This document shows positions 1 through 12,404 of a stretch of 64,000 nt of DNA, one piece after another (within the stretch, counting starts at the first letter, position 1; every line of letters starts with the position of its first letter). The DNA lies in NCBI GenBank assembly GCA_026826555.1, contig JAKSZT010054335.1, forward strand, positions 9,161,790 to 9,225,789, read 5' to 3'. The notes under the pieces are model-generated. The model was not told the DNA's origin. It made no database searches and saw nothing but the letters and a program-made list of their open reading frames with translations. The translations under genes and the position numbers were made by a program. The DNA comes from Tolypeutes matacus. Its lineage: Eukaryota; Chordata; Mammalia; Cingulata; Chlamyphoridae.

Positions 1-803
1 CCACCACATTATATTCTTCAAAGCTTTGCTGCTGCAGTTTCCGTTGTCAAGTGCAGCTTCTCTTTTTTGATGGCTTTATAGTCTATTCATTTGTGATTTC
101 CACGGACAAGTTGCTTTAATTTTGCCAGGGCTCCTTGATTCTGGGTTGCTCTCTACAGTGGCCTTGAAGAAATTTCTAGGAGCTGTTGTTTAATGAGATA
201 AACGGTTTTCATAATGCCAGCTTCTGCTTTTCTAAGTCAGGCAGTTACCTGTAATAACAGGAGGTACCGATAGCCTGTAGACACACAGCCAAACGCACTG
301 CGGGCTTCGTGAAAGCAAGATGGCGACTTTCACCTGCTTGGCCTGTTCCAACCTACACGAGTTCAGAAAGGTGACAGGCCCTTTGCGCCCAGTGTTCACT
401 GTTTCTTTTGAATCATGAAATGTTAATTTCATTTGTTCTTTTTGCAGATGAAAAATACCCGAATCCCCAAAAGGTTACAAGGCATGCCCAGTGGAAGCCA
501 GGACTTCTACCCCTAGTCCAATGCACGTCCTAGTCCTCGGGCTGCCTCTAGGGGATATGCGTGCATTTATTTTTGTTTTCTTAGAAATGAGCTGTCCCAA
601 GGTGTCTGCTACTCATGTCCCAATAGTGGAATGCAGGATGATATAATGCTTTTCAGTCATTTCATTGTGAATTTACTCCAGATAGTTTTTGTTTAATCAG
701 AACAATATTTCCTAGGTTTCTAGGCAACATGGTGATGGAACTTCAGACTTTATTGCCAGCTAATGAATTAGGAACAGCTCTATTTTTTGCTTCCAGAATG
801 ACC

Positions 804-821
804 TTCTCTCTCTCTCTCTCT
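804..821. repeat. (TC)n microsatellite
   Basis: An uninterrupted run of about nine TC dinucleotides lies in otherwise unique sequence. It is a candidate length polymorphism. No function is suggested. Confidence 0.9.
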
Positions 822-3800
822 AGATTTCTGTTCATTTGTATTGAAGTCAAAGAATCAAATAGGCAGAAAAACTGGAGAAGCTGATTTAAAAGGAAATGAG
901 CATCCTTCCTCCTGGTTCTTTGCTGTACATGTGACATTAACTTCTCACGTGACACCGCTTTAGGTGGGAAGGTTGGTGCCTTGGAGAGTTGCGTGAAAGC
1001 TTAGCATAGTCCTGGCAACTGGAGAGGGAAAGACATTTAATTAAGATGGAATTAAAAGGTTACAAACACAGAGTAATTCACTTAAGCTAAGATATGCACT
1101 CATACAAGGAAGGATAATTGTTAACTTTGGAGTAGAAGGGCAGAAGAAGATCTAGGTGCAAGTGAATTCCAGCTTCAAAGCGGGCCTATTAGGCTGTACT
1201 CCTCTCTCACTATGTTTCAGCATGGTTCGTATCCATTGGACAATTTTGCCAAGATTAGGAATCCCAGTGGAAATGGAAGATGGAAATCTGGAGAACACTG
1301 AAGAATTCTTCTTGTGAAACACCAGGGCCTTTTCAAGGCCCTCCAATTCTGTTGGCATTTCAAGGGGTTAAGACGGCTGCTTTCTCTTCCGTCCCCTCCT
1401 GCCCTTCTTCCCCAGGAAGCTCATTTCACTGTGCCCTGCTGTGGCCCGTGAGGTGAGCGGTTTCCTGTGGGGGTCCACAGGTTCGCGTGAAATGACCCAG
1501 GACCCCACACTGCTGGCCGGGGCCTTGGCCACCACCACCCTGCCGCTCTGCACTCTGCGCCCTCTCCCTACCTCCCTTCTTTCCTTTGGGCCTCACCCTG
1601 AACTTTGATCCCTTCCTTCCCAAACAACAAAACACAACAACAAACCAGATGTTCCGCCCTGTTTACAGCTGCCCTCCCTCCCCCTCACTCCCATCCACAG
1701 TGAGTTTCCTTTGCAAACAAGGCTCTTCTAGAATCCCTCTGGACGTGACTCCTAACCACCAACAAAAAAAGGGCCATTTCCCATGCTCACTTATTCTTTC
1801 CTCCATCTGTTCAGTAGCAATTGTTTTTGTTTTTTTATAATCCAATTTTTAAATTTTTAAAAATTTTATTTATTTTTATTTTTTTAAAAGATACTTACTC
1901 AGTAATGACTGTGTGCGTGCAGGACACAGAGATGAAGGACCAGGGAGCAGATACACATTTTTGGGTTGTGACCCAATCTGAGGTGAGCAGCGGGTGGAGA
2001 TGGCGTCCTGGGACTCAGGTAACTTGGTGGTTTGGCTCATCCGTGTGCTGCTTCAGACCTTCCTGTGCCTTTTAATTTAACCTACTCTTTACCTCCTTTG
2101 GAGATAGGTATGTTCTGTGATCCTAACTTCATAAAACCTATCATACAGCACGTATTTTAAATGCCTACTAAGTGCAGATGAAGGCTGCAGTAGCATAGAA
2201 ATGGAAAGGAAAGGGTTTAGGAACACAGCAAATACGAGTTTAAATGAAGACAAGAAATAACTTCAACAAAAGGAAAGGATGGTAAAATCGAACTTTCAAC
2301 ACATTAGAATGCGGATCTGATCTTTAGGGGCATTTACCGTCTTCAGATGGTCAACATGCAGGGTGCTTGTTTTGGGGGCCAGGCTAAGGGAAAGTGGAGT
2401 GAGGGAGACATTTAGCTTGGGTCAGAGGGATAATTTTGAGGCTCGATACGTATTTCTAGACCCTCTGGTGCAGAAGTTTCCAGTAGTTCTCCCAGTGCCC
2501 ACTGACATTTCATGTGAACAGCTTCCAAGATAACTACCACAGGATATATGTGGGTGACAGAAAGCTAGTGAGGCCTGAAATGGAGGGAGCCACTTTGTGA
2601 TAAAGTCTCCTAATCATCAGACATGCAGAATGGTGAGGTGAGGGCTCCGTTCTCATCAAGGCCAAGGCAGCCCAGAAGCTCCCTCCCGCCCCTCACACAC
2701 CAGCTAACGCAGCGTTTGCCAGCATAGACGCTCTCATGCCTTCCCACGTGACGTCCACAGACATCTTCTGGCATTGCCAGGTGAATTGCAACAAACATTT
2801 CAAGTCATAGCTCAAGCAGCACTTCACTAAGAAGAAGGTGAGAGCTTTGGAAAGAAGCAGTGGAGATGCCCTTGGATTCTTTGACCGCGTTGTTATAGGA
2901 GGGATGATCCGGGTGAGGTGGGCCTCCGCGCTGGACCCCGTGCCCTCGAGGGCCTTGCGATGACCCCCTCCTGCTTCTGAGGTGACCACGGGGAAGGGGA
3001 AACTCGCTTCTACGTGGCATTGACCACTGGAATATGTTGAACAAGAAATCGACATATGCTGCCCCAAACTGGAGACCAGGATCTGGAAAGCACCTTCAGG
3101 AAAGAAGTTCTGAAAACAATCCAGAGTGGAGTGGCGAGCCAGCTTATGTGGGCCGTGTGTCAGAGGACAGATGATAGAATGATGTGGAAACGGCCACCCA
3201 CTTGGGCCACCCCCAGGAACGAGGCCAAGCCGAGACCCTCAGGATGCCAGAGTGAAGAGGAAGTTGGCTGGCGACTGGGCCTCTGAGAGACCAGCTGCTG
3301 TGATGGCTGGACACTGGCCCCGGCCGGGGGCAGCGCGAGGTGACCTCTGCTTCCTGCCTGCCTGCCAGGGCTGGAGCCAGGCTACACTCAAGTGAAAATA
3401 TCCTTCTAAGGGTGTTTCGAGCTCAACATCCAGTTGGCTAGGGAGGAAAAGGATATGATCCAGTGGCAGAAAGTGGCAGCCACTGTTGGACTGTTACTTG
3501 CTGAATCAACGTGTGCTGGGAATTCCAGCAAAGCTGCATCCTTGTCCTTGGTTTCTGGTTCAGAGAGACGAGGGCACCAGGCGGGGAGGGGGCACGTGCT
3601 TGTGGAAGGGAGCATCCGTGTCACGTCATGTGTGGCTAGAGCTACCTGGGCCACACTGCTTGCCTTCCTCAGCTCGCTCAGCAAACACCTGCTGAGAGCT
3701 TGCTCTCTGCCAGAAGGTAAGGGCTCAAGGACAGGGCCCCAGCCCCTGGGGGTTGCAAATTTAACAGGGGCTTACTGAATTACGTTCTGACAAAGAGTGA

Positions 3801-4892
3801 CCCAGTGGGAACTGCAGCTAGTTGGTAATTCTGTGGGAGCTGGCGGTGGCTAAGTTATGTGAATGGGTTTCAGACTGTGAGCAAAGATGGATGTGAGCAG
3901 GAAGTTAATTTGAGGGAGAAAGCCCTTCTGTCTCACAACAAATCTCGCTTCTGTTCCACTCCTCATTTTAGCACTTGGGCCTCCCTGCCTCGTGGCTCTC
4001 TAGGTGGGCAGAAGCACTGAGAAAGCTCAGGATAGGTCACGACTGTCTGTTGCTATTCTTGTAACTCTCCACGGACCCTCCAGGGCTCCTTACGAGCTGG
4101 TTGCCTGCTGCGTGGATGTGAGGGTACGGATGCAGCACCTGCCTCCACCTGGGTGCTGCCGCACCACCAGAGAGGACTTCTGCAAACCCAGAGGATGGCA
4201 CGGCAAAGCACGTGCTCCTCCTTCAAGGAAGCCACTTGGGCCAAAATTGTGGGATGTTTTTGTGGCTGCAGTGTGAGTAAATTCAGAAACAACCTTCACT
4301 GAAGTCTGTGCTTTATCTTCTTCCAAAGCTGGAAGCACGAATGCGGTTCTGTGCTTTAAAGTTTAATGGTTAGGACAGCAGGGCAGAACATTCTTACATT
4401 ATGAGGTACAGCCTGTTCTCTGTGTGGAAACAAGACTAGCTGACACCCTCTGGCTGCAGGTTTTGGGAGAAGTGGACAAAAGTTTCATAAAAAGCAGAGT
4501 GGATGGTGTCCAGGACGAGTTTAGCTCCCGCCTTGCCCGTGAGCTCTGGCACTGAAGCCACAGAAAGGAGGTTCCTTTAGGTCTTGGCCTCTTGCTCAAC
4601 GGGGTTGTGGCCCCCGAGAACCCCCACACGAGCACAGGCCGCTGGCCAGCAAGCGGCCAGGCAGACGGACGCTGCTCTGCTTCTGGCATTACTGCCCTCG
4701 CCAACTGGAATTATCCGGATGGTTCTAAGTTAATGCTTATGTGACGTAAGCTGCTTTTAAATTCAGAAAAGTGATCGTAAGGGCTGTTTCTTAACCCTGT
4801 TTAAATGCGTTGTTCAAAGGCTGCTGGGCCTCAGCCCCTTCTGAGCCTGGCCAGTGGTGAGAATGTGGCTTTGAACGAATGATGCAAACTTG

Positions 4893-5046
4893 CTGCAGAC
4901 GGAGACGGCGGTGACGGCCGTGGCGAGCGCGCGTGTCGGCCTGCTTGCTGGGCTCAGGCCTGCCCCTGCCTTCCTCACCTGCCCCGGCCACCAGCACGCC
5001 ATGCTCAGCTCCGCGCTGTCGATGACGTGGGCGGCTCGGCTGGGAA
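4893..5046. other. Small CpG-dense patch
   Basis: I counted by eye close to twenty CpG dinucleotides in about 150 bases, including a GCGCGCG run, in a genome that is otherwise CpG-poor. It is shorter than the usual 200-bp island threshold. No exon or initiator-type signal is recognisable next to it. It could be a small unmethylated element or chance. Confidence 0.4.
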
Positions 5047-5799
5047 GGGCACCCAGGACATGACTCTCCTCGTATGCGCTAACCTCAAAAGGAAAGCAGG
5101 GGTTTTTCTCTGACAGAAATGCTAGCATTGCTTCAGAGGGACTCTCAGAGAAAAGAAGACGCAGGCTTTGATGACAGGCACTTTGCCATTAATAGACTCT
5201 TTCTTTGTGATCTTTTCAGCCACTGAAAAAAAGTAGAAACACAGTCCAGTGGCAAAGCAGGCCTGGCTTGGAGCCTCCAGCTCTGACCTGGGCGTGCTCA
5301 CAGGCTGTGTGATTAAATCCAGGATCCTTGATGCGCCACCATCCAGAAGACTCGTGGAGAGCAGACACTGCCTCCCATCTGGCAGGACGCGATGGGGTTT
5401 GCTGTGGGCTTCCGGAGATTCCAGTCCCGCTGCTGGAAGACGAAAGCCAGTGTGAGTCTATGACTCTTTCTGCCATGAAACTCGTGCAGAAAGGGATCCC
5501 CCGGATGCTTCACTAGATTAATTTTCTTGAGATACCCCTCCCTAAAAAAAGTATACGAAAAAGGTCAAAGGAAAACGTTTACATGTAGCTCCTCTTTCGG
5601 CTAAGGACCCATCACGGTAAAAATGCGAGCTGTCCTTGCCTGGAGGTGGTTTTGGCCTGTTGAGGCTTCGAGGAAGGAGAACACCCCGGGGTCTAGCACT
5701 CAGGAGGGGCAGGGCAGGAACTCCAAGGGCTGGGCGGTGTTACGAATTGTAGCCCTCTGTCCCTCATTATCGAGTTCAGTCTTTCCTTTTCAAAACAGT

Positions 5800-5960
5800 G
5801 TCCATATATTGCCTCATTTTTTAAAAAAATTGGAAATCTGTGAAGTGGATGGTGCAGAGATGATCCATTTTACAGTTGGGGAAGCAGAGGCTCAGAGAGC
5901 TCGATGACTTGACAAGAGCTCTGGCCCATGGGCTGGGACTAGGACATGGGGTTGGGTCTT
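5800..5960 (-). repeat. MIR SINE fragment (antisense)
   Basis: The stretch around 5855-5910 reads as the reverse complement of the MIR core: 'ccattttacag', then a polypurine 'gaggctcagagag', then 'gacttg'. MIR is an old tRNA-derived SINE shared by all mammals. The outer limits are approximate because the ends are heavily diverged. Confidence 0.6.
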
Positions 5961-7194
5961 AAAGTTGCAATAAGTAACATGATCTGTCGGGCTCAAAATT
6001 CCTTGGAAGCCCACAAACTCCAAGTCAGTGTTCATGGGAACAGTTAATGGTAGGTGCTAGAATTGCATCTTTTTAGGATCTCTTGAAGACTGGAGTAACT
6101 GAAGAGAACTAGGCTGCCCCTGAGAGCAAACGCTGCCTGTGCACGCCCAGCTGAGAAGAGTGAGTTCCTAGAAAGTGTAGGAGCAAATGTGCAAAGTTAA
6201 TTATTTGAAATGCACTTGGGCATGGAGGTTTACAAATGTGCAATTCATTCTTATTAGTGATGGGGTCTTCAGGGACTTGGGATGTGTTTTAATAACTGTA
6301 TTTCATCTGTTTGAAATGGGAAAAAAAATCACTTGGAGAAGCGTATTATTTTCCCATTATGTCCCCCACAGTGAAAAATGACTTGAAGTTTCTCTCTGAT
6401 CTTACATATATAATTCATGCTCATCATATAAGATGCAAACAGCATATCAAATCTTTAGGAGAATGTGAAGAATCCTGTGGCAATCACCATTCACAGAGAG
6501 AAAATGTGTTGACTTTTTGGGGAAAGAAGAAAGAACAAACAAACAAACAAAAAACACAAAAATGAAAAAACCCTGTAATCTTTGAAAGAAGAAGAAGAAT
6601 ATAGGGAAAATGTATGCGATCGGCATGTCCAGTGTGGAGGTCTTATGAGAACCATGAGGTATGGGGATGAGGTGAGGACTAAGTTATGTGTGATAGGTGC
6701 TGAAGTCCATGCCCAGGTAAAAGTCACCCCCCAGCAGTGGGCTTAGGGCAGCTGACAGCTCTCGGCTGAGCTGAGGCTGGGATTTACTGGGCCAGGCCAA
6801 GCCCCATTCTGGGGCCACCAGCACCCAGTGACTGCTCGGTGTGGGGTTCAAGGGCTCTTGCCTGGAATCGGGACAATTCTGATCTCCCCATGGAGCCGTC
6901 CTGGCACCTGTTCTGACGGCACTCAATCCCACTTCTCTTCCTGCTCAATCCTACTTCCTCTCCTCCCTCACTGGCCTTGGCCCAGAGAGCACTCCTTAAG
7001 AAGACTCCTGGATGCAAATCTCCATCTCGGATCTGTTTCCCAGAGCCTGATCCACAGCACGCAAGAAGTGAAGCTAGGTGGACTCTCTGAGAGGATGCAG
7101 CCTGACGGGATCCATCTTTTCTAGGAAGATCTGTGATGGGGGTGCAGCCTATCAGTGAGGTGGGGGGAGGTCTTCTCTGGGACTCTGGGCCTGC
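5961..7194. other. Unassigned sequence, no gene seen
   Basis: No exon or clear repeat is recognisable. A part near 6.39-6.53 kb ('taattcatgctcat' followed by an A-rich region and an (AAAC)n-like run near 6536-6560) looks like a decayed interspersed repeat that I cannot name. Confidence 0.4.
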
Positions 7195-7330
7195 TAGGCT
7201 CTGGCAAAGTGCCTCGGAGGCCGGGCTTTGGTGTCAGACGGACCCGAATTTGAATCCCTGTTCTGTTACTTCTCAGCTCTGGGACTTTGAGAGCCATGTC
7301 ACCTCTCTGCCCCTCAGGAACAGTCACTGT
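7195..7330 (+). repeat. MIR SINE fragment
   Basis: The sense-orientation MIR pattern is visible in order: a 'gggctttggtgtcaga' segment, a 'ttgaatccctg' box B-like segment, 'ctgggactttgag' and 'acctctctgcccctcag'. The order and spacing match MIR. The 3' limit is approximate. Confidence 0.7.
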
Positions 7331-7897
7331 ACGGACCTTGCAGAGACCTTGTGGGGACAAGTGCGAGGGCCATTGTTTCTGCAATTCCCTGTGTGTGGCC
7401 CACAGCGAGGTCTGGGGCGTGTGGGGTGGATGACCAGCGAGCACACCGAGAGCGGACGCCGTGCAGGGTGGCCAGGTTCAGATTTTAAGGAAGGAAATGT
7501 AGGAAATAACATGAAAATGTATCGCAGGAAGGCTATTGCTGCCAAGCCTAGATGAGTAGACTGAGCCCCAGGCTCTGCATGCCCAGTTCCTACGAGCTAC
7601 CCTAGCAAGTCACTGCAATTAAAAAGCATTTTAAAGTACCCCTAGGAAGAGGAGACCTAGCAAGATGGCCATTTTCCAGAGCACTCTACCATCTTGGCAG
7701 CAAACACCTGCTGGGACAAATCGCGCACGGTGGGCTGGCAGCAACAGAGATTTATTGGCTCATGAATTGGAGGCTAGAAGTTCCTGGTCAAGGCATTGGC
7801 ACGGCATGCTTTCCCTCACAGGTGCAGCATCTGGGCCTGGTTCACTGCCAGAGGTGGGGCTCCTTGGCTGGCATTTCTGCCTTCCAGCACACAGTGC

Positions 7898-8122
7898 CAC
7901 CTGTGCCTCTACCTCTACCACCTCTGCCTCTACCTCCTCTACCTCTACCTCTGCCTCTGCCTCTACCTCTACCACCTCTGCCTCTACCTCTGCCTCTGCC
8001 TCTACCNNNNNNNNNNCCACCTCTGCCTCTACCTCTGCCTCTGCCTCTACCACCTCTGCCTCTGTCTCTACCTCTATCTCTGCCTCTACCACCTCTGCCT
8101 CTACCTCTACCACCTCTATCAG
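7898..8122. repeat. CTN hexanucleotide-type microsatellite with a 10-N gap
   Basis: An array of mixed CTCTGC, CTCTAC and CTACCA-like units runs from about 7898 to 8122. It is interrupted by ten N at 8007-8016. All units are multiples of three, so all frames stay open on both strands. This yields apparent Ser/Thr/Ala-rich, Pro/Leu-rich and, on the other strand, Gly/Arg- or Glu/Val-rich frames. These are artefacts of the repeat and not genes. The true array length is unknown because of the gap. Confidence 0.9.
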
Positions 8123-8384
8123 GTAGCATTAAGAGATGGGTTGGGGAACCTGGCCTTGATGGGATTAACATCCATAACCCAGAGTGGATAGATGGAAACC
8201 TCTACCCTGCAAGGAAGAGAAGTCATTGTGGATACCTGGATTTTCCAGACCCAGGTCAGGTTCCATCCCAGTCGTCACAAGTCCAGGTGCCCACAGGGGG
8301 AGGCGAGTCCTGCAAATGAGGAAAGCAGTTGTGGCGTGAAGTCAAAAGGGAGGTGGGCATGTCTTTCAGTGGTGGCTGGTTAAG

Positions 8385-8832
8385 TAAGTTGTGGTGGATC
8401 CAATCCACAGAAGGCGACTCAGCAATGAAAAAGAACGAACCATCAATGCACTTGGCTTGGACGAATTTCTAGGGAATTACGATGAGTCAAAAGAGCAAAT
8501 CCCTGACAGCTACATCCCGTGTGATTCCACTTCTATAAAATCCTTGAAATGACAAATTTTAGACATGGAGAACAGATTTAGTGTTTGCCAGGGGCTTAGG
8601 GAGGGAGTGGGTGTGGGGTGGGGGTGGCCATCAGGAGGGACCCCTGATGATGGGACTGTTTTCTCAGCTCTGGTAAGATTAATGATCTGACTGGAATTTT
8701 CTACTATAGTTTTGCAAGATGTTACCATTGGGGGAAACTGGGTGAGGAGAACATGGGATCACTCTGGATCATTTCTTACCACTTCACATTGAGTCTACAA
8801 TGATCTCAATACTAAAAATTTAATTAAAGAAA
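8385..8832 (+). mobile_element. L1 LINE 3' end (ORF2 end / 3'UTR)
   Basis: The stretch carries the late-ORF2 and 3'UTR signature of mammalian L1 elements in order: a 'cagcaatgaaaaagaacgaac' type segment, 'tgtgattccacttctataaaat', 'gtgtttgccaggggctt', and a terminal A/T-rich end just before the SINE pair. It is a 5'-truncated, non-coding copy. A DAS SINE begins in or beside its A-rich tail. Confidence 0.7.
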
Positions 8833-8836
8833 AAAG

Positions 8837-8938
8837 GGGGGAGTGGATGTAGCTCAGTGGTTGAGCACTTGCTTCCTATGTACGAGGTCCCAGGTTTGAT
8901 CACTGGTGCCTCCTAAAAACAAAACAAAAGGAAAAAGC
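8837..8938 (+). mobile_element. DAS-type tRNA-derived SINE, copy 1 of a tandem pair
   Basis: The copy begins 'ggggagtggatgtagctcag', contains a box A-like 'tagctcagtgg' and a degenerate box B-like 'ggtttgatcac', ends 'cctcctaaaa' and has an A-rich tail. This is the xenarthran DAS SINE organisation, derived from a tRNA gene. RNA polymerase III boxes are decayed. It follows an L1 3' end directly and a second copy lies about 10 bases after its tail. Confidence 0.85.
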
Positions 8939-8949
8939 CAACCCTCATT

Positions 8950-9047
8950 GGGGAGTGGATGTAGGTCAGTGGTTGAGCACCTGCCTGCCATGTACAAGGT
9001 CCTGGGTTCAATCCTGGTACCTCCTAAAAAAAAAGGAAAAAGAGAAG
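8950..9047 (+). mobile_element. DAS-type tRNA-derived SINE, copy 2 of a tandem pair
   Basis: The copy has the same body as its neighbour, with a good box B-like 'gggttcaatcc', a 'cctcctaaaa' end and a poly-A tail broken by G. It is in the same orientation as copy 1, so the pair forms a head-to-tail arrangement. Confidence 0.85.
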
Positions 9048-9854
9048 AAAGTAATGGTGGGGGCTGTGGTGGCCTGGAATGTGTCCATGATCCTTCTAAA
9101 GGGCAACTAAGTGAAAAATGCTGGCAAATGCTGCAGACATCAAATAGCAAGGCCTATCCCCACCCTAACCAGTCAACAAAGAAATGAAAACGTCTGATCC
9201 CCGCACTACCCGTTTAAGTTCTCAAACTTTTAAAAATTGTATTCATTTAAACACAGTACACCAAATAGAGCTAAATATTCTCGATTACTCCTTGAATCAG
9301 GCTGCCCTCACCTGCAAATCATAGGTAACACCGTTCTTGTCTTGGGAATGGTCTAACTCTAAACACTGAGCAAAGGATATTTGTTCACATAACAAGAGTT
9401 TGGGAGGGAGGGTCGCGGCGTCTAGGGCAGTCTGGGGCGGTTGCTGAAGCGGGGCTGCTGTGCCCTCTAAGTTTTGTGATTGCTTTGAGAGGTTTCTGTC
9501 TCCTCTCTTCCTGCCAGGCGCAGAGTCGTGCCTTCTTACGCTGCCAGCACGTCTGCTTGCAGTAGGAAGTCCTTTCCTTCTGACACACAGTGAGCCTGGG
9601 AAGCAGACACTCGTGGGGCTTTGTGTGTACGAGCAAACAGGCGCTGAGTGCGAATCTGACGGCTGAGCATGCACACTTCGGGGTGTGGGGTGCGTGGCCT
9701 TTGTGATATCCATTTTGGCTGCTCAAGACTTCTGAGAAACTGTATTTTGAAAAGGAAAAAAAACAAACCTTAAAATGTGAAGTGCATGTTGCTTATTTCA
9801 GACGGAAGTGAGTGGCTTGTCCAGACAATTCCTCAAGGGGCAGCTGCAAGAGCC

Positions 9855-9930
9855 AAGAGTGCAGTCAAGCTCTGCCTCTAGCCCAGCTGCTCTGTGCCTC
9901 AGTTTCTTTACTTGTAAAATGGGCTGGGGG
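9855..9930 (+). repeat. MIR SINE fragment
   Basis: The segment around 'gtgcctcagtttctttac' and 'gtaaaatggg' is the sense MIR core and 3' half. It is short and the flanks are too diverged to extend. Confidence 0.6.
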
Positions 9931-10261
9931 AAGGAGTGGGTGGTGGGAGGAGCACTGGGCACAGAGTGCCCCGTGCACCCCCTGCCCCCCACCCCCGCCA
10001 TCCTCGTGTAAATCTCAGGCAGGCCACGTAAGGCAGTTTCCTAGGATTCGGGGTTACCAGCTGGCTGTACAGTAGAACCCTTCCTTTCTAGGCTCTGTTC
10101 TCAGGTGGTGTCTCTCTGGGAGTCACAAATTTGGGGTGTGGGGGAGGAGTGGGAGATGCAAATTGTTCCTTGTGATTGTACATGCCTGGACCTGCCACCC
10201 CGTTCGTCACCCTGTCCGCCGTCCCTCTGGGTCCCAATTTCTGAGTCCTGGGGGAGCCGAT

Positions 10262-10402
10262 CCGCCAGGAGTGTCTCGAGTGGTGCGAGCAGGGAGGGGG
10301 GCTGGCAGCAGGTGTGGGGCACACTTGGGGGGCTGCCGTGGGCTGGGCAGGCACCCCGGCCTGGTGGGCAGGAGGCGGGCACTAGTTAGCTGCCTGCTGG
10401 CT
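10262..10402 (+). repeat. Unnamed GC-rich repeat, copy A
   Basis: This stretch closely matches the reverse complement of 45371-45492. Shared blocks in the same order are 'ctcgag', 'ggctggcagcaggtgtgggg' (one difference), 'ggctgccgtggg', 'caccccggcctggtgggcag' and 'tagctgcctgct'. Copy A has short insertions relative to copy B. Its 3' edge may grade into a MIR-like segment, but the GC-rich part fits no family I know. The two copies are too alike to be MIR-aged. Confidence 0.6.
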
Positions 10403-12139
10403 CACGGGGACCGTCTGATCTGTGTGCAGTGTGGTGGTGGTCACGCCTGTGTGTGCAAAAAGAAGTGCAGGGCCCCTTGCCCAAAGCGGGCCCTGCTGGC
10501 TGTGTGGGAAGCCTGCTGGGGCCGAGCCTCCACCAGGGCACCTGACATGCTTAAGCACTGCACTGTTTTAATCTGAAAATGCTCTCCTTTAAAGAAGGAA
10601 ACGACCAGTGGAGAGAGCCGGCCATTCCCAAGACTGATCAGGGTGGAGGAGGCGTTTTCTATCCTGGCCTTTGCTGGCTTAGAGAGGAGGGCCCATGAGG
10701 GGCTTCTGCAGGGGACCCCCCTGGCTCCCTGGGGAGTCCTCGAGGAGCCCTCTGGGCTCTCCTGGAAGGAATTCCTCCCTCCCTTTCACCTGGACCACAG
10801 CACACTTCATCCACGCTCTGCAGCTGGCCCCGACCCACCAGCCACCAGGCCCTGGTCCTTTTCAGTCTCCTGGCCGCCCAGGGACACCTGTGTCAGTGTC
10901 CTGATCAGAAGGGGCAACGGAAGCCCCCTCTTTTCAGGATCTTCTGCCCCCTCCTGTCTCATCAAACCGCTGGTTTCGTGAGATTAGGCTGCCCCGCGGG
11001 TCGTGCGTGGCTCGTGCCTCGCCTTTCCTGCTGTGCTTGAGTTCGGAAAATTCTAGCCCTGCCCCACGCCCCTCCTTTCTGGTAAAGCTTGGCCCTGACT
11101 TCCTTGTGGGAGGCCCAGATTAACCAGCAGTGGTTTACCAGCTAGTAAAACGGTGTGGGGGAAGGAGATGAGGAAGGGGAGGACAGAAGGAATGCCATCT
11201 ATTCAAAGGAAATTCAAGATAATCACATTCTTCACCACTGAAGTAACCGGGGAGAGTGTCCAGCACTTCAGAGCAGTTTCCTTCTTACAAATGGCCGGCA
11301 TTCCAGATCCGCAGGCAGCCACTTGGGAATCAGCGCTTTCTTCCCTAAAGCAGCACTCTCGGGCACGGATGCCCAGCCCAGCCCAGGGCAGCCCTTCCAC
11401 CGAGGCAGCCCTGAAGGGGTGCAGGGATAGCAGCTGACACCCCAGCTGTTCCGAGGCCTGGGCACACCGAGGACGCCGGAGCTGCACCTTGGGCCAGAGG
11501 CCCCAGCGCCCAGCAGTCCGCATAACAGAAGGCTTTCTGTAAGCCCCCCCACCCCTCCCACCCCCCAGCGAGGTGGCCTTTTCTGGCAAGCGCATCCTAA
11601 TTGGAAAACTCTTCCCGATGGAGGTGACTGCTGGACTCTGAGCCCAGGCTCTCCTGCTGCTCAGGAGAAGAGCGTTGCTTTGTTTTGTTCTTCAGCACAC
11701 AGCCCGTTCTGTAGGCTCCCACTGCAGCTGCAGACCTCGAAGACTTGGCTGTTTCTGTGATCATGATGAATAAAAGCAGATTCTTTGAAGAAAGCAGTTC
11801 ATTTTGATTTTTCAAGACAAGTCAGCAGCAGCCCCAGAGACTTTCAAACGCTTTTGGCCCGTGACCCCTTTCTGAAGCTTCACATTTGTGTGCAGTTTAC
11901 TGAAACTGAGAAACGCCTTGGTCGCTAGAAAGCAAAGTGGATGCAAATGGGCTTGGAATTGTCAGCTTGGAAGGATCCCCAGTGGCCAAGAGCCCCCAGA
12001 AAACCGATGGCCTCGACAAAGGCGCCTTGTGCCTCCCAGGGAGGGCTGCCGGCTGGCATCTGCAGCTCTCTGGGCCCCCTCTCTCTACTTGGGAGGAGAT
12101 GAAAGCAGAAACCATGTTAATTATTGCAAAGTGCTTTTT

Positions 12140-12265
12140 ACCTTCAAAAGTGCTTCACTCGCACTAATTAGTCTACTTACAACACTCTGTGAGGCAGGGC
12201 AGAATTATTATCCCCTTCTACCTTGGAGGAAATGAAGACACAGATTTAATGGCGCCCCAGGGGAA
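12140..12265 (-). repeat. MIR-type SINE fragment (antisense)
   Basis: The order 'actctgtgaggcaggg', 'attattatcccc' and 'gaggaaatgaagacacag' is the reverse-complement pattern of MIR/MIR3 elements. The copy is old and non-coding. Confidence 0.6.
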
Positions 12266-12404
12266 CTGGGGGACGTTGGTCTCCTAGTTAGGTTTTCAAC
12301 GTGGCGCCCAGTGTGCCTGCATATTCGCCAGTGCACGGAGAGCTTCTTAGACAGGGACGCCTTCTCTCTGCCATTATGCACGTTACTAGAATACCGTTTT
12401 TAAA

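Larger units (their letters stand above)
1..5799. other. Unassigned unique-looking sequence, no gene seen
   Basis: I see no convincing exon, RNA gene or recognisable mobile element in this stretch. The open frames are short, lack recognisable domains and occur on both strands. Two local exceptions have their own entries: a (TC)n run near 804 and a CpG-dense patch near 4.9 kb. A short piece near 3.67-3.72 kb resembles a widespread old mammalian repeat but is too diverged to name. Confidence 0.5.
9048..12139. other. Unassigned, partly GC-rich sequence
   Basis: No exon is recognisable. The stretch contains a MIR fragment and one copy of an unnamed GC-rich repeat, entered separately. Open frames up to about 146 codons near 10.1-10.6 kb cross that repeat and have no known domain. 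The remainder shows no motif I can assign. Confidence 0.45.

Noticed and set aside
7898..8122. Long open frames on both strands giving Ser/Thr-, Pro/Leu- and Gly/Arg-rich proteins
   Set aside because: They follow from a repeat of units that are multiples of three and contain no stop; they also run across an N gap.
8837..9047. tRNA genes
   Set aside because: The box A and B-like stretches belong to tRNA-derived SINEs. No cloverleaf with a usable anticodon arm and acceptor stem can be drawn.
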